From Chryseobacterium carnipullorum (GTDB taxonomy: Bacteria; Bacteroidota; Bacteroidia; Flavobacteriales; Weeksellaceae): a stretch of DNA of 64,000 nucleotides. The notes under the pieces are model-generated. The model made no database searches, had not been told where the DNA came from, and was given only the letters and a program-made list of their open reading frames with translations. Positions 45,446-57,023 of the stretch are shown here, piece by piece. The translations under genes and the position numbers were made by a program. How positions within the stretch are numbered: the stretch's first letter is position 1; every line of letters starts with the position of its first letter. Where the stretch lies: the NCBI RefSeq assembly GCF_900142785.1, contig NZ_FRCD01000008.1, forward strand, positions 124,001 to 188,000, written 5' to 3'.

Positions 45446-46885
45446 ATGAAAAGCCTCATCAGCCTGTTATTTTTCTTGTTCTTCTTTTGCGCCTTTTCGC
45501 AGGTTTCAAAGAGAACCGCGACTATCATTAAACCTCTTGAAAAAGAAATATTATTTTATTCAAGTGAAGACAAAGAGATAAAAAAAATAGAAGAATTACT
45601 GTTTAAAGAAGCGAGTCCGAAAGAGCTTGTCTACTTAGCAGAGAAAGGCAAAAATGTTCATATAAAAGCAGTAGCGATTGATGTTTTGGTTCATAAAAAA
45701 GAGGGTGATAAAATACTCGAAGTTTTTAGGAAAAATCTTCATTCAAAGGATAAATTAGATTATAGAGGAGGATGTATTGTAAGTGAACATCTTTTATCTG
45801 CATATATTTTTGAATCAGTTTCTGTAGGTGATAATTTTTCAGAAAAAGAACAAGAGAATCTTCACCGCGAAATGATATCAATTGCTCTGAATGCCCAACC
45901 TGTTAATGCGGAGCTTCTGGAAACTCTGACCTATGACCTGCCGCTGGATCATGATAGCTATACCAAAATCAGAAGGCTGGTGATGGAAACAAAATCACCC
46001 ATACTCCTTGTGAATCTTGCAAAATATAAAAATCCTAATGATATAGAACTGATCAAAAGTTTTGGAAAACAAGCTTATCCGGCTATTCAAGAGTTTCCGG
46101 ACCCGGCGTTTCTGCCGATGATGAAGCAACGTATTAATGATTCTTCTGATTTTGCTTTCATGTTTGCCTTATCTGAATTCTGCGGTGAAGAGGCTAAAGA
46201 AATCGTAATCAAAGCTATTGAATACAATAAGAAAATCAATAAAGAAAAGGATTGTGGCGGTAATTGCCTGGCTTTCCTGTATCAGCAGATTTCCATAAAA
46301 AAATGTACACTGTATGATTCTGTGCTGGCCGATCTTTGGGGAACAGATAAAATCATTTCTTTTGATATTCTGGAGGCCTATGAAAAAACGCACACCCCAA
46401 AAGAAACCGCAAAATTTTTGCTGGACGGGTTTTTGAAACAAGGACAAGCAGAAGTGATTGCAGTGAATGCATACGATATGGATCATGTGGAGGATGATGT
46501 TTCCGGTGAAATGACTTTTGATGATAACTTAAGACTTGTTACCCTATTGGAAAAAACAAAAAAGATTTCCAAAGAAACTTATGAAAAAGCAGTAAGAAAT
46601 TCTCTTCAGTATCTGGATGATCTTGATTTGAACCGTTTCATTTCAAAACTGAAAGACAATAATACCGTATTTCAGCATAAGGATGTTCTTCTGGACAGGG
46701 TTAGAAATAATGAAAATGCTTATGGTGCCCTGGATATCATGGATGGTCTGAAAATGCTGAAAGATGAAAAGCTTTTCAGTGAAGGGGCGGCTATTATTGT
46801 CAGCAGAAAAAAAGAGTTTAAAAAATTTCCGGTCTGGGAAGAAAATTATAAAAATTTTATCCGGGAAAATAACATCAAAGAATAA
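45446..46885 (+). CDS. Exported helical-repeat protein of unknown function
   Basis: The protein has 479 residues with a signal peptide (about 1-18, LFFFCAFSQ). The mature part is almost all helical, with HEAT-like stretches (KNVHIKAVAIDVLVHKKEGD; DSSDFAFMFALSEFCGEEAK). A Cys cluster (CGGNC) and another lone Cys could form a disulfide. No enzymatic motif was recognised; helical repeats usually bind proteins. It lies 7 bp before another exported protein gene, so they form an operon. Confidence 0.6.
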   Translation: MKSLISLLFFLFFFCAFSQVSKRTATIIKPLEKEILFYSSEDKEIKKIEELLFKEASPKELVYLAEKGKNVHIKAVAIDVLVHKKEGDKILEVFRKNLHSKDKLDYRGGCIVSEHLLSAYIFESVSVGDNFSEKEQENLHREMISIALNAQPVNAELLETLTYDLPLDHDSYTKIRRLVMETKSPILLVNLAKYKNPNDIELIKSFGKQAYPAIQEFPDPAFLPMMKQRINDSSDFAFMFALSEFCGEEAKEIVIKAIEYNKKINKEKDCGGNCLAFLYQQISIKKCTLYDSVLADLWGTDKIISFDILEAYEKTHTPKETAKFLLDGFLKQGQAEVIAVNAYDMDHVEDDVSGEMTFDDNLRLVTLLEKTKKISKETYEKAVRNSLQYLDDLDLNRFISKLKDNNTVFQHKDVLLDRVRNNENAYGALDIMDGLKMLKDEKLFSEGAAIIVSRKKEFKKFPVWEENYKNFIRENNIKE

Positions 46886-46892
46886 TTAAAAA

Positions 46893-47354
46893 ATGAATAC
46901 GATAAAAATAATGTTGATCAGTATGTTTTGCACCCTTATGCATTCACAGCTTGCAGGGCAGGCATTCAAAGTGGAAGAGCTGGCCGCATTCAATAAGCTT
47001 GATAGGGCTGCTTTTAAAACAGAAATTAAGAAGTATCAATATACTTTCTATGACAAAACAGAAAGTCCTGCATTTATTCTGTTCGAATATGACAGTCCGG
47101 ATTTTACCTATAAGATTGGGAAGTTTGAATATACGGAAGACAAATCCCAGGATCATATAGAATTTCAGTTCAAAGAAAAAAAAGAACATGATAGCTATAT
47201 AAAAACAATTCTTGCGGCAGGTTATCAACAAACAGAAAAGGGAAAGGTTCTTACCGGTGAAAATTATGTGGATTACTTTAAAAATAAAGCACAGATCAGA
47301 ATGGTTTATCCCAAAACTACGCAGGATAACTACACGATTCTCGTTTTCAAATAA
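46893..47354 (+). CDS. Small exported protein of unknown function
   Basis: The protein has 153 residues with a signal peptide (MLISMFCTLMHSQLAG). The mature part has alternating strands and helices (SPAFILFEYDSPDFTYKIGK; then KDNYT-like end ILVFK). No family was recognised. It starts 7 bp after the helical-repeat gene and is followed by a shared terminator. Confidence 0.55.
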   Translation: MNTIKIMLISMFCTLMHSQLAGQAFKVEELAAFNKLDRAAFKTEIKKYQYTFYDKTESPAFILFEYDSPDFTYKIGKFEYTEDKSQDHIEFQFKEKKEHDSYIKTILAAGYQQTEKGKVLTGENYVDYFKNKAQIRMVYPKTTQDNYTILVFK

Positions 47355-47403
47355 ACTGATGGTTTATATTACTTGTTATCTCTTTTGTGGTATAAAGAAA
47401 AAA

Positions 47404-47427
47404 GGGCTGTGAAAAAATTCACAGCCC
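47404..47427. terminator. Bidirectional terminator between converging genes
   Basis: GGGCTGTGAA (47404-47413) pairs perfectly with TTCACAGCCC (47418-47427) over a 4-nt loop, between the exported-protein operon and the T9SS protein gene. Confidence 0.85.
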
Positions 47428-47452
47428 TACAGATATAAATAAGATGATTAGT

Positions 47453-50071
47453 TTAAATTTTGATAAACTTATGAGTCACAGTCTTGTCTTTGGTAAACAG
47501 TTTAATAATATAGTTTCCTTTAGTTAATTCGCTAACGTTGATAGAACTTCCTGTTACACTTGCTGAGCTGATCATTCTTCCGTTGGCATCATAAATTTCC
47601 GCTTTGATCACCGTGTTTTTAGATTGAATATTCAAAATATTCTGTACAGGGTTAGGATAGATAGTGACCATGTCGTTTCCTTTGCTTACTTCTGATGTTG
47701 CCAGTACATTCTTTACAGTCGTTGTGAACGTGTTGGTTACGATAGGATGATTGTAATCAAAATAAATTTTAGCGGTATTGCTGAAGCTGTCACCCATTGT
47801 CAGGGTCGCTTTTGTTTTAATTTTAAATGAAATATATCCGTCATTAGTAGCATCGTCAAAAGGCAACTGAATATTTTCAAAAATAAATTCGATTACATTA
47901 GAGTTGCTTATTCTTGTGGTATAACCATGACTTCCCGATAATGGAACTACAGAAGCAATATCAAATTTTGACAGGTCGATTTCATCTTTTACCACAATAT
48001 TCTGGGCATTGGCCGTTCCTTTATTTTCAAATCGGATCAGGTAATGAACATAGTCTCCCACTTGCACCTGGGCGATGGATGTTCCTTCCAGACAGGTTTT
48101 ATCATTCGGATCAAAAGAATTGACAACGGTTTGATGGAGCACAAAATGATTATCAGCAGGAGTTTCATCAGTTGCTCCTGTGATTTGGGTGGTGTAATGC
48201 AGAATTTCTCCGCCATTTAATGCTGGTATTTGTGTCGGAGTATTGAGTTTTAAACTAACGGTGATTTCCTTTTTTTCAAAAGGTAAAAGATTCGTGAAAC
48301 TCCAGTTGAGAACGCCCGTTGAAAGGGAAGTGGGAACAGTGGTTGAGCTTAGATAATCTGTCAGCGCGTCATCGTAATTAAATACTAATGTTCCAGATTG
48401 GGCAGTTGTTCCTTTGTTTTTATAAACAATCTTGTAGAGAGAAGTGAATCCCGGTCTGGCATTGTTGATGGGAATGATGACAACTTCTAAATCATGATGG
48501 GTGCCGTTTGCACTCACGCAAAAGTTGTTAGTTAATGGACTCACCTGTGCCGGGAAATCCGCTGTTATACTGGCTGGAGAAATAGTAAAATAAGCAGGAT
48601 TTTCAACAACCGGAGTGATCATGTGTAGTCCTTCCAGAACAGAAATAGAATAATTTCCGGAGGCATCTGCTATATAGCTCCCGGAGTTAATTCCGTCTGT
48701 GATATTAAATTGTTGGAATGCTTTATTTACATCATTGGTATCACAACCATTATTGTTGGAATCATACTTTGTATTTCCCTGAATTGTATACGTTGTTCCG
48801 CCTGGAGCGAATGAGCAATAACTGTTGACTTCCACATGATTTTGCCCCTGACTGATCAGCATATTGGAAAATTGCTGTACTTTATCTGTATCGCAGCATA
48901 TATATGCCAGATTTGGTGAGTACGTTGATGATCCCGCGTAAAAATTCAAATTTGGATTTCCATTTTTAACATTGATGTTTTTGATACCGGTTCCACTTAC
49001 GGTGGCGCCTTCTAATTCTGTATTTTGGCTTAAATTTATGCTTGTTACTCCGTTTTCATTAAAATTGAAAGCTTTTAATCTTAGAACAGGAGAGACGTCA
49101 AGAGCGGTCAGTGCATTGCCACCGATGCTCATATTGATAATTTCCGGAGTTCCTGTAAAATCAAGGGACGTGATATTTGTTCCGCCTAAGCTTAATGAGG
49201 AAAGGTTCGGCTTGTTTTGAAGGGCAACGGATGTGATTAAAGGACAATTCAGTACCTGTAAACTTTCCAAATTATTTGTGTTCTGGATATTTAATGAACT
49301 CAATAAAGGATTGGCATCCACTACTAGATATTGCAACAGAGCCGCATTGCTTAGATTGAGGGAGGTCAGTTTTGTATTTTTAATATTGAAATGGATAAGC
49401 TGGTTTAAAGATCCTAATGTTAATGAGTTCAGATTAATCTTGTCAATGACAATTTTTTTAAGATTGACATTACTGGTAAGATTCAAACTTGTAACGGTGT
49501 TGGGATAAATAGTGTTGTCACTGAGTTCAATTTCTTCAAGACCGGTAAGCGTTGAAATATTGACACTGGCTAAGTGGGCATTGTCTCTGATGGTTAATTT
49601 TTTTAAAGAAGAATTCTGTAAAAAATTCATGTTGGTCACATATCCTCCATTAAACGTAAGATTGAAATTTTCAAGCTGGGTACAGCCTTGAGTGTTTATT
49701 ATATCTACTGCATTGTTAATCACACTTAGAGTTTTCAAGCCAGTCATATTGCTCACATTGATTTCATCGATGTAAATATTTCCCTGTATTGTAAGCATTT
49801 TTAGATTAGCAAAATTTTGAATTCCGGTAAGGTCGTGAATCTGGGTTTGATTTAAGGTGATGCTCGAAATATTCAAAGCCTCACTGACTTGAATTTCACC
49901 ATCATTGTTGGTGTCAATAACACTCGTATTTCCATTGAGATCCTGCGCAAAATAATTCCATTGACTTGCTGAAACAAGTTTCGCTTTAAATTGTGGATCC
50001 GGGAAGTTAATAATCTGTGCACTGAGTGACAGATGTGCTAGAAAAAGTACAAAAAAGTAAAGTATATTCAT
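47453..50071 (-). CDS. Leucine-rich-repeat surface protein with T9SS sorting domain
   Basis: The protein has 872 residues. A signal peptide (about 1-18) is followed by a run of leucine-rich repeats (about 60-390; LTSLNLSNAALLQYLVVDAN type), a carboxypeptidase-like or SdrD-like domain (TIQGNTKYDSNNNGCDTNDV) with a GNYSISVLEG loop, DUF11-like repeats (HYLIRFENKGTANAQNIVVK) and a type A T9SS sorting domain (TIYPNPVQNILNIQSK ... KGNYIIKLFT, last 75 residues). It should be exported across the outer membrane by type IX secretion and fixed to the surface. The repeats suggest adhesion. Confidence 0.85.
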   Translation of the reverse strand: MNILYFFVLFLAHLSLSAQIINFPDPQFKAKLVSASQWNYFAQDLNGNTSVIDTNNDGEIQVSEALNISSITLNQTQIHDLTGIQNFANLKMLTIQGNIYIDEINVSNMTGLKTLSVINNAVDIINTQGCTQLENFNLTFNGGYVTNMNFLQNSSLKKLTIRDNAHLASVNISTLTGLEEIELSDNTIYPNTVTSLNLTSNVNLKKIVIDKINLNSLTLGSLNQLIHFNIKNTKLTSLNLSNAALLQYLVVDANPLLSSLNIQNTNNLESLQVLNCPLITSVALQNKPNLSSLSLGGTNITSLDFTGTPEIINMSIGGNALTALDVSPVLRLKAFNFNENGVTSINLSQNTELEGATVSGTGIKNINVKNGNPNLNFYAGSSTYSPNLAYICCDTDKVQQFSNMLISQGQNHVEVNSYCSFAPGGTTYTIQGNTKYDSNNNGCDTNDVNKAFQQFNITDGINSGSYIADASGNYSISVLEGLHMITPVVENPAYFTISPASITADFPAQVSPLTNNFCVSANGTHHDLEVVIIPINNARPGFTSLYKIVYKNKGTTAQSGTLVFNYDDALTDYLSSTTVPTSLSTGVLNWSFTNLLPFEKKEITVSLKLNTPTQIPALNGGEILHYTTQITGATDETPADNHFVLHQTVVNSFDPNDKTCLEGTSIAQVQVGDYVHYLIRFENKGTANAQNIVVKDEIDLSKFDIASVVPLSGSHGYTTRISNSNVIEFIFENIQLPFDDATNDGYISFKIKTKATLTMGDSFSNTAKIYFDYNHPIVTNTFTTTVKNVLATSEVSKGNDMVTIYPNPVQNILNIQSKNTVIKAEIYDANGRMISSASVTGSSINVSELTKGNYIIKLFTKDKTVTHKFIKI

Positions 50072-50226
50072 GGTTTGGTGATTTGTTTTGTTAAATGTAC
50101 AAATAAAATATTATTATGTGATATATTTTATTTTTATAATATAAAGCGTTGATTATTCATGTTTAGTTAAAAATATTACTGTTATTTGATTTAATTAAAA
50201 ATATTATTTCTATCATTAAGAACAAA

Positions 50227-50257
50227 AAAAGACTGCCCTGGAAAGAAGCAGTCTTAA
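50227..50257 (-). terminator. Terminator of the vestigial T9SS domain
   Basis: Read leftward, AAGACTGC (from 50,255) pairs with GCAGTCTT ending at 50,229, followed by T7. It has been kept although the upstream gene body is gone. The stretch 50,072-50,226 is A/T-rich with no gene. Confidence 0.7.
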
Positions 50258-50278
50258 ATTTCAACAAGTTTGTTTCAA

Positions 50279-50419
50279 TTAATTTTTAATCAATTTCTGA
50301 CTTACAGCTTTATTTTTTGTGAATAATTTAATAATATAATGACCTTTTATAAGTTCAGAAACGTTGATGGAATTTCCACTTACAGCCTTTGAGTTGATAA
50401 TTCTTCCATTGACATTAAA
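50279..50419 (-). pseudogene. Vestigial T9SS type A sorting domain
   Basis: Read leftward, 46 codons give FNVNGRIINSKAVSGNSINV then a KGHYIIKLFT ending. It is plainly the last part of a type A sorting domain, very similar to that of the neighbouring leucine-rich protein. There is no start or body; upstream lies the ligA terminator hairpin. It looks like the leftover end of a second T9SS gene, lost by deletion or replaced by recombination. Confidence 0.7.
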
Positions 50420-50450
50420 AATAAACCATTGGAATCTAATCCCAATGGTT
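50415..50450 (-). terminator. Terminator after ligA
   Basis: Read leftward, ACCATTGG (from 50,449) pairs with CCAATGGT, then TTTATTTTTA. Confidence 0.7.
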
Positions 50451-50472
50451 TAATTATAATTTGTTAAAGAGA

Positions 50473-52485
<2,013 letters not shown>

Positions 52486-52691
52486 CTATCTTTTGAGCAA
52501 AAATAGCTAAACTAATTTCATTAAAAAATACCGCAATTAAATATTATAGAAAGATTAAAAACACGTAATATCACATAAGTTACTGATTGAATATAATTTA
52601 AAATACTTGTTTAAACTAATTTAACATATTGTTATGATTTAATTGAAAATTTGTTAAAACTCCCTTAAACACTCAGCCCGGAAAGTCAAAA

Positions 52692-52699
52692 TACCTTTG
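52692..52699 (+). promoter_or_regulatory. -7 element of the TonB-dependent receptor gene
   Basis: TACCTTTG lies 117 bp before the ATG, leaving a long A/T-rich leader (52,700-52,808) with no obvious structure. No good -33 element was seen. Confidence 0.5.
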
Positions 52700-52808
52700 C
52701 ACATCTGATTTGAAGAAACCTGTATCATTCTAAAATGATATGATAAAAATAAAAATTATACAGGTTCCTGAAGATCATAAAAATTAAATAAAAAGATTTT
52801 CGGAAGAG

Positions 52809-55800
52809 ATGAGAAAAGTAAAGATTGTACTAGGATTATTGTTTTTGGGATTTGGAACACTGGCTTATGCGCAGACTACGCAGGCATCTATTGTGGGAAA
52901 AGTAACCGGACTGGGCAGTACCGCTCAGGAAAAAGTGAAAGTAACGATCGTGAACGAGTCTACAGGGTTCAGGACGGAAACAGAAACCAATTCGAAAGGA
53001 GAATATATTTTTAAAGAAATTCCTCTTGGCGGTCCGTATACGGTCATCGTGAATGAGGATAAAAAAGAAGGATATAATGTCAACTTCGGAGATCAGGTTA
53101 CCGTAAATATGAGCTTGGGTGGTGGCGAAAAGCAGATTGAAGAAGTAGTAATCACCGGAAACCTTAAAAACAAAATCGGAAACCTTGGAGCAGCCACTGC
53201 CATCTCTGCCAAGAATATCAGCATGCTTCCGGTGAATGGAAGAAATTTCACCAATCTTACTGAATTATCTCCATTAAGCGGAAAAGGCGGAAACCTTTCC
53301 GGACAACTGGGATCTTCAACCAACTTTACCATCGATGGGATGACGGCCAAAAATCCAACTTCTGCCGGATCTACAACAAGCCGGAGCGGCGCACCGTTTT
53401 CTATCTCGATAGAAGCAGTCCGTGAATTTAAAATAACAACCAACCAGTACGATGTAACACTGGGAAGAAGTGGAGGGGGAACAGTAAGTGCCGTTACCAA
53501 ATCCGGAACAAATAAATTTTCAGGAAGTGCCTGGGAATATTTAAGAACCAACTGGCTTTCCAGTCCATATGATATCAGAGGAAACAAAAGAGAAAATGAT
53601 TTCTCCACTTCCCAGTTTGGATTTTCATTAGGTGGACCCATTATTAAAAATAAATTACACTTCTTTGTGGCATGGGACCATCAGCTGGACTCAAGACCTT
53701 TGCAGATTGCAGATATCAAATCTGTGGATGATGAGAAAAGACTGAATACAACCACGCAGACGCTGAATCAGTTTCTTGATATTGCCAGAAAAAAATACGG
53801 GGTCGGAAATACGCCACAATTCGGAAGTTTTGATAAAGTAAGAAATTCAGATGCCGGATTTTTACGTCTGGACTGGCAGATCAGTCCTAAGCATTTATTG
53901 ACCTTAAGAAATAATTTTACCTACGATCTGAATAAAAACGGATTGGCAGATAATACCGCGATCAATTTCTTTGAGTCTTACGGGAATGATAAAAATATCG
54001 ACAACAGTTTACTCTTAACCTTAAGATCAAACTTAAAGCCCAACCTTACGAACGAGTTAAAGGCTCAATATCTCTACACTTTCCAGAAGAGTTATCAGAA
54101 TGATGAATTAGGAAGGCCTGTTCCAAGAGCCATTGTAGAAAATATTGTAACCCCTGGATTGGGAGCTACCAATATTCAGATCGGGGGACACCGTTTCGGG
54201 CAGGAAAGTTTTAGGAATAATGTGATCCAGATTGTAGATAACTTATACTACAATACGGATAAGGTAAAATATACTTTCGGTGCAGACCTGATGTATACCC
54301 ATGCGAAATCAATATATGGAAGTGAGGTGAACGGAAGATTTCAGTTCAGGGAAGATCCAACATTAGGATTGGGTAATCTGTATAATTTTGATAACCTTAT
54401 CGCATACAGGTTTTACAGAGAAGTACCTTTAATGGAAGACCCGTCTGTAAGATCCAATATATGGAATATTGGTCTTTACGGGCAGTTTCAGACGAAGATC
54501 GGGGAGGGTCTTGATTTAATGGGAGGTTTAAGATTTGACTATGGAGGATATCCGAAAGCTGAGTTTAACCAAAAACTGTATGATCAGATGGGCATAAGAA
54601 CAGATAATAAAATAAAATCTTTTGTGATCCAGCCAAGATTCCAGTTCGAATGGAACTTCAACGAGCAGAATAAAGACTTCCTGAAATTCGGAGCGGGAAT
54701 CTTCTCTTCCGATATCAATAATTATATGGTAATCAACAATCTTGTGTTTGACGGAAAACATCTGGCAACAGTAGATGTAGATCCTGCTACAGCAGGTCTT
54801 ACACCGGATTTCTATAGATACAGAAATGATTACAGTTCTGTTCCTTCACTGGCGCAGTATCAGATTCCTACGATCAACTACACCGGGGAAGATGCAAAGA
54901 TTCCTATCGTTTATAAAGCGAATATTTCCTACACCCATTTCTTTAACGAAAGATTCAGAGCAGGAATTGCAGGATATATGGCTTTGGGAAGAAATAATTA
55001 CTTCTATTATGATCGAAATATGGTGTCTGATCCTTATTTCACGCTGGCTAATGAAGGCGGAAGAGGAGTGTATGTTCCAGCGGCATCGATCAACGGAACG
55101 AAAATAGACTGGAAAAACGGAAGAATCAATAATAACTTTGGAAGAGTGCTTGAGCTTGTAAGTGATGGAAAAGTGAACCAGTACTCATTTGTAGTGGATA
55201 CCAGCTACCGTTACTGGAAAGATGGAGAGATCACGGCAAGTTATACCTGGTCGGATATCAAAGACAATACCTCATACAACGGAAATGTAGCGAATTCAGC
55301 AACATTGTCCACGATGGTTCAGGGAGATCCGAGAGATTTGAGAATGACCTATTCTGATAATCAGTTCAGAAATAAGATTGTAGTGTACGGTAATTCACCT
55401 ACCATCGCAGGATTTACTTTGGGAGTAAGGTATTCAGGAATCGGAGGAACCCGTTTCTCGGTAACAGCAGGTGGAAATGTTAACGGAGATTTCGTAGACA
55501 CGAATGATCTTGCTTACATCTTCCCGGAAATCATTACCCAGCCGCTTCTCAATGATCCTGAAGTAGGGCAGGCCCTGAAAGATTATGTAGAGAAATACAA
55601 CAATGCCATAGCAGAACGTAACGGTGGTAAAAACGGATTCTTCGGAGTATGGGATGTTCGTGTTGCCAAGAAAATCAAGTTTGAAAAAATCGGCGCCTTT
55701 GAAATTTCTGTAGATATTTTCAACCTGGCGAATCTTCTTAACAAAGAATGGGGTGTTAATAAGTCCTACGGAAATATGGCACTTTACAGAGCACCAAAAT

Positions 55801-55907
55801 TCAACCAGGCTACCAGACAGTTTGAATACGTTAAAAATACCAGCGGTTTAGCCCCTCTTTCAGGAAATCCTTACCAGATTCAGATCGGTGCCAAATATAG
55901 CTTTTAA
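52809..55907 (+). CDS. TonB-dependent outer-membrane receptor (Oar-like)
   Basis: The protein has 1032 residues. A signal peptide (about 1-21) precedes a carboxypeptidase-regulatory-like domain (GKVTGLGSTAQEKVKVTIVN, then GEYIFKEIPLGGPYTV), a plug domain (IEEVVITGNLKN, then GRNFTNLTELSPLSG and NFTIDGMTAKNP), and a 22-strand barrel ending in an aromatic residue (IQIGAKYSF). This Oar-like class imports or exports ligands that I cannot identify. A glycerophosphodiesterase gene follows after 62 bp, suggesting, weakly, phosphodiester or phosphate scavenging. Confidence 0.85.
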   Translation: MRKVKIVLGLLFLGFGTLAYAQTTQASIVGKVTGLGSTAQEKVKVTIVNESTGFRTETETNSKGEYIFKEIPLGGPYTVIVNEDKKEGYNVNFGDQVTVNMSLGGGEKQIEEVVITGNLKNKIGNLGAATAISAKNISMLPVNGRNFTNLTELSPLSGKGGNLSGQLGSSTNFTIDGMTAKNPTSAGSTTSRSGAPFSISIEAVREFKITTNQYDVTLGRSGGGTVSAVTKSGTNKFSGSAWEYLRTNWLSSPYDIRGNKRENDFSTSQFGFSLGGPIIKNKLHFFVAWDHQLDSRPLQIADIKSVDDEKRLNTTTQTLNQFLDIARKKYGVGNTPQFGSFDKVRNSDAGFLRLDWQISPKHLLTLRNNFTYDLNKNGLADNTAINFFESYGNDKNIDNSLLLTLRSNLKPNLTNELKAQYLYTFQKSYQNDELGRPVPRAIVENIVTPGLGATNIQIGGHRFGQESFRNNVIQIVDNLYYNTDKVKYTFGADLMYTHAKSIYGSEVNGRFQFREDPTLGLGNLYNFDNLIAYRFYREVPLMEDPSVRSNIWNIGLYGQFQTKIGEGLDLMGGLRFDYGGYPKAEFNQKLYDQMGIRTDNKIKSFVIQPRFQFEWNFNEQNKDFLKFGAGIFSSDINNYMVINNLVFDGKHLATVDVDPATAGLTPDFYRYRNDYSSVPSLAQYQIPTINYTGEDAKIPIVYKANISYTHFFNERFRAGIAGYMALGRNNYFYYDRNMVSDPYFTLANEGGRGVYVPAASINGTKIDWKNGRINNNFGRVLELVSDGKVNQYSFVVDTSYRYWKDGEITASYTWSDIKDNTSYNGNVANSATLSTMVQGDPRDLRMTYSDNQFRNKIVVYGNSPTIAGFTLGVRYSGIGGTRFSVTAGGNVNGDFVDTNDLAYIFPEIITQPLLNDPEVGQALKDYVEKYNNAIAERNGGKNGFFGVWDVRVAKKIKFEKIGAFEISVDIFNLANLLNKEWGVNKSYGNMALYRAPKFNQATRQFEYVKNTSGLAPLSGNPYQIQIGAKYSF

Positions 55908-55969
55908 CATTTAAACACTACCTTTATCAAACGTTTTTAAGATTTTTATTTAATTATCTCAATTGTATT

Positions 55970-56716
55970 ATGAAAAATTTTATCTTAGGGTTAGCAGTTT
56001 TAAGTACAGTCCTAATGAAGGCACAAACCCAGATTATCGCACACAGAGGCTATTTCCAGGCACAACCGCCTACCACGGAAAATTCTATTCAATCTTTAGA
56101 AAATGCCCAGAAATTAAAAATATACGGATCCGAATTCGATGTGAGAATGACCAAAGACGGCGTTCTTGTGATCAATCATGATGAGCATCACGGTGACATG
56201 GAGATTTCTGAAACTTCTTTCAAAGAATTGGAAGCACTGAAGCTGTCGAACGGCGAAAAATTTCCTACACTGAAGGACTACCTGAAGCAGGGAAAAAAAG
56301 ATCCCGCTTTAAAGCTGATCGTGGAGATCAAACCTGCCAAAACGCCGGAAATAGAAAACGAAATCACCCGGAAAACCCTTACAATGATTAAGGACATGAA
56401 GCTGGAAGGTCAGAGTGAATATATTTCTTTCAGTCTAAACATCTGTAAAGAGATCAAAAAACTGGAACCGAAATTCAAAGTGCAGTATCTGAACGGAGAA
56501 TTATCTCCTGAGCAGATCAAGAAAGAAGGCCTTGACGGGATGGACTACCATTACAGCGTTTTTCAGAAAAACCCTACATGGATCTCAGAAGGTAAGGCTT
56601 TAGGTCTTATCACGAATGCGTGGACAGTGAATGATCCTGCAGTATACGACCAGTTAAAAAATCAGGGGATCGGTTTTGTGACCACCAATATTCCTGATCA
56701 GTTAAAAAATAAATAA
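55970..56716 (+). CDS. Glycerophosphodiester phosphodiesterase family protein
   Basis: The protein has 248 residues with a signal peptide (about 1-19, STVLMKAQTQ). The GDPD active-site order is present: IIAHRGYFQAQPPTTENS, then GSEFDVRMTKDGVLVINHDEHH with the metal-binding E-x-D and the catalytic His. It cleaves glycerophosphodiesters to glycerol-3-phosphate and an alcohol in the periplasm. It follows the TonB-dependent receptor on the same strand and may share its transcript, as no terminator was seen between them. Confidence 0.88.
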   Translation: MKNFILGLAVLSTVLMKAQTQIIAHRGYFQAQPPTTENSIQSLENAQKLKIYGSEFDVRMTKDGVLVINHDEHHGDMEISETSFKELEALKLSNGEKFPTLKDYLKQGKKDPALKLIVEIKPAKTPEIENEITRKTLTMIKDMKLEGQSEYISFSLNICKEIKKLEPKFKVQYLNGELSPEQIKKEGLDGMDYHYSVFQKNPTWISEGKALGLITNAWTVNDPAVYDQLKNQGIGFVTTNIPDQLKNK

Positions 56717-56743
56717 TATTTTTTTATTACTCAAAATTAACGA

Positions 56744-56769
56744 CCTGTCTCTTGGAGGCAGGTTTTTTT
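56744..56769 (+). terminator. Terminator after the glycerophosphodiesterase gene
   Basis: CCTGTCTC pairs with GAGGCAGG over a TTG loop, followed by T7. Confidence 0.75.
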
Positions 56770-56771
56770 AT

Positions 56772-56828
56772 AAACCACCCGTCAAAAAATCTTTGCATTT
56801 TCGCCACCCCTCTGCGGGAGGGGAATTA
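56772..56828 (-). repeat. Dispersed intergenic REP-like element, copy B
   Basis: Read leftward it matches copy A (41,608-41,665): the CCCCTCCCGCAGAGGGG hairpin, a GCGAAAAT-type middle and a TTGACGGGTGG tail, with changes mainly in the loop. It sits just after a terminator. Confidence 0.65.
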
Positions 56829-56976
56829 CTGTTTGTTAATACAAGAACTTTCAGTTTAGAAATATCAAATTTTAAAATAAAGCAGATTAATAAAATTTTG
56901 CTCCTTTTGAGGTTAAAAAAATTGAGCTAGGTGCTATTAACTATTAAAATTCTATTAAATCCATATTCTCTGGGGC

Positions 56977-57003
56977 TTGTCAAAATGTTCTTTCGTAAAT
57001 TTG
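56977..57003 (+). promoter_or_regulatory. Promoter of the short-chain dehydrogenase gene
   Basis: TTG (56977-56979) and TAAATTTG (56996-57003) have the expected Bacteroidota -33/-7 spacing. Their place inside the longer open frame from 56,931 shows that frame's first part is not translated. Confidence 0.6.
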
Positions 57004-57023
57004 TCCTAAGAAACAATATTATT

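Noticed and set aside
56931..57023. N-terminal extension of the SDR gene
   Set aside because: The gene's own -33/-7 promoter lies within it; the Rossmann motif follows closely after the internal ATG.
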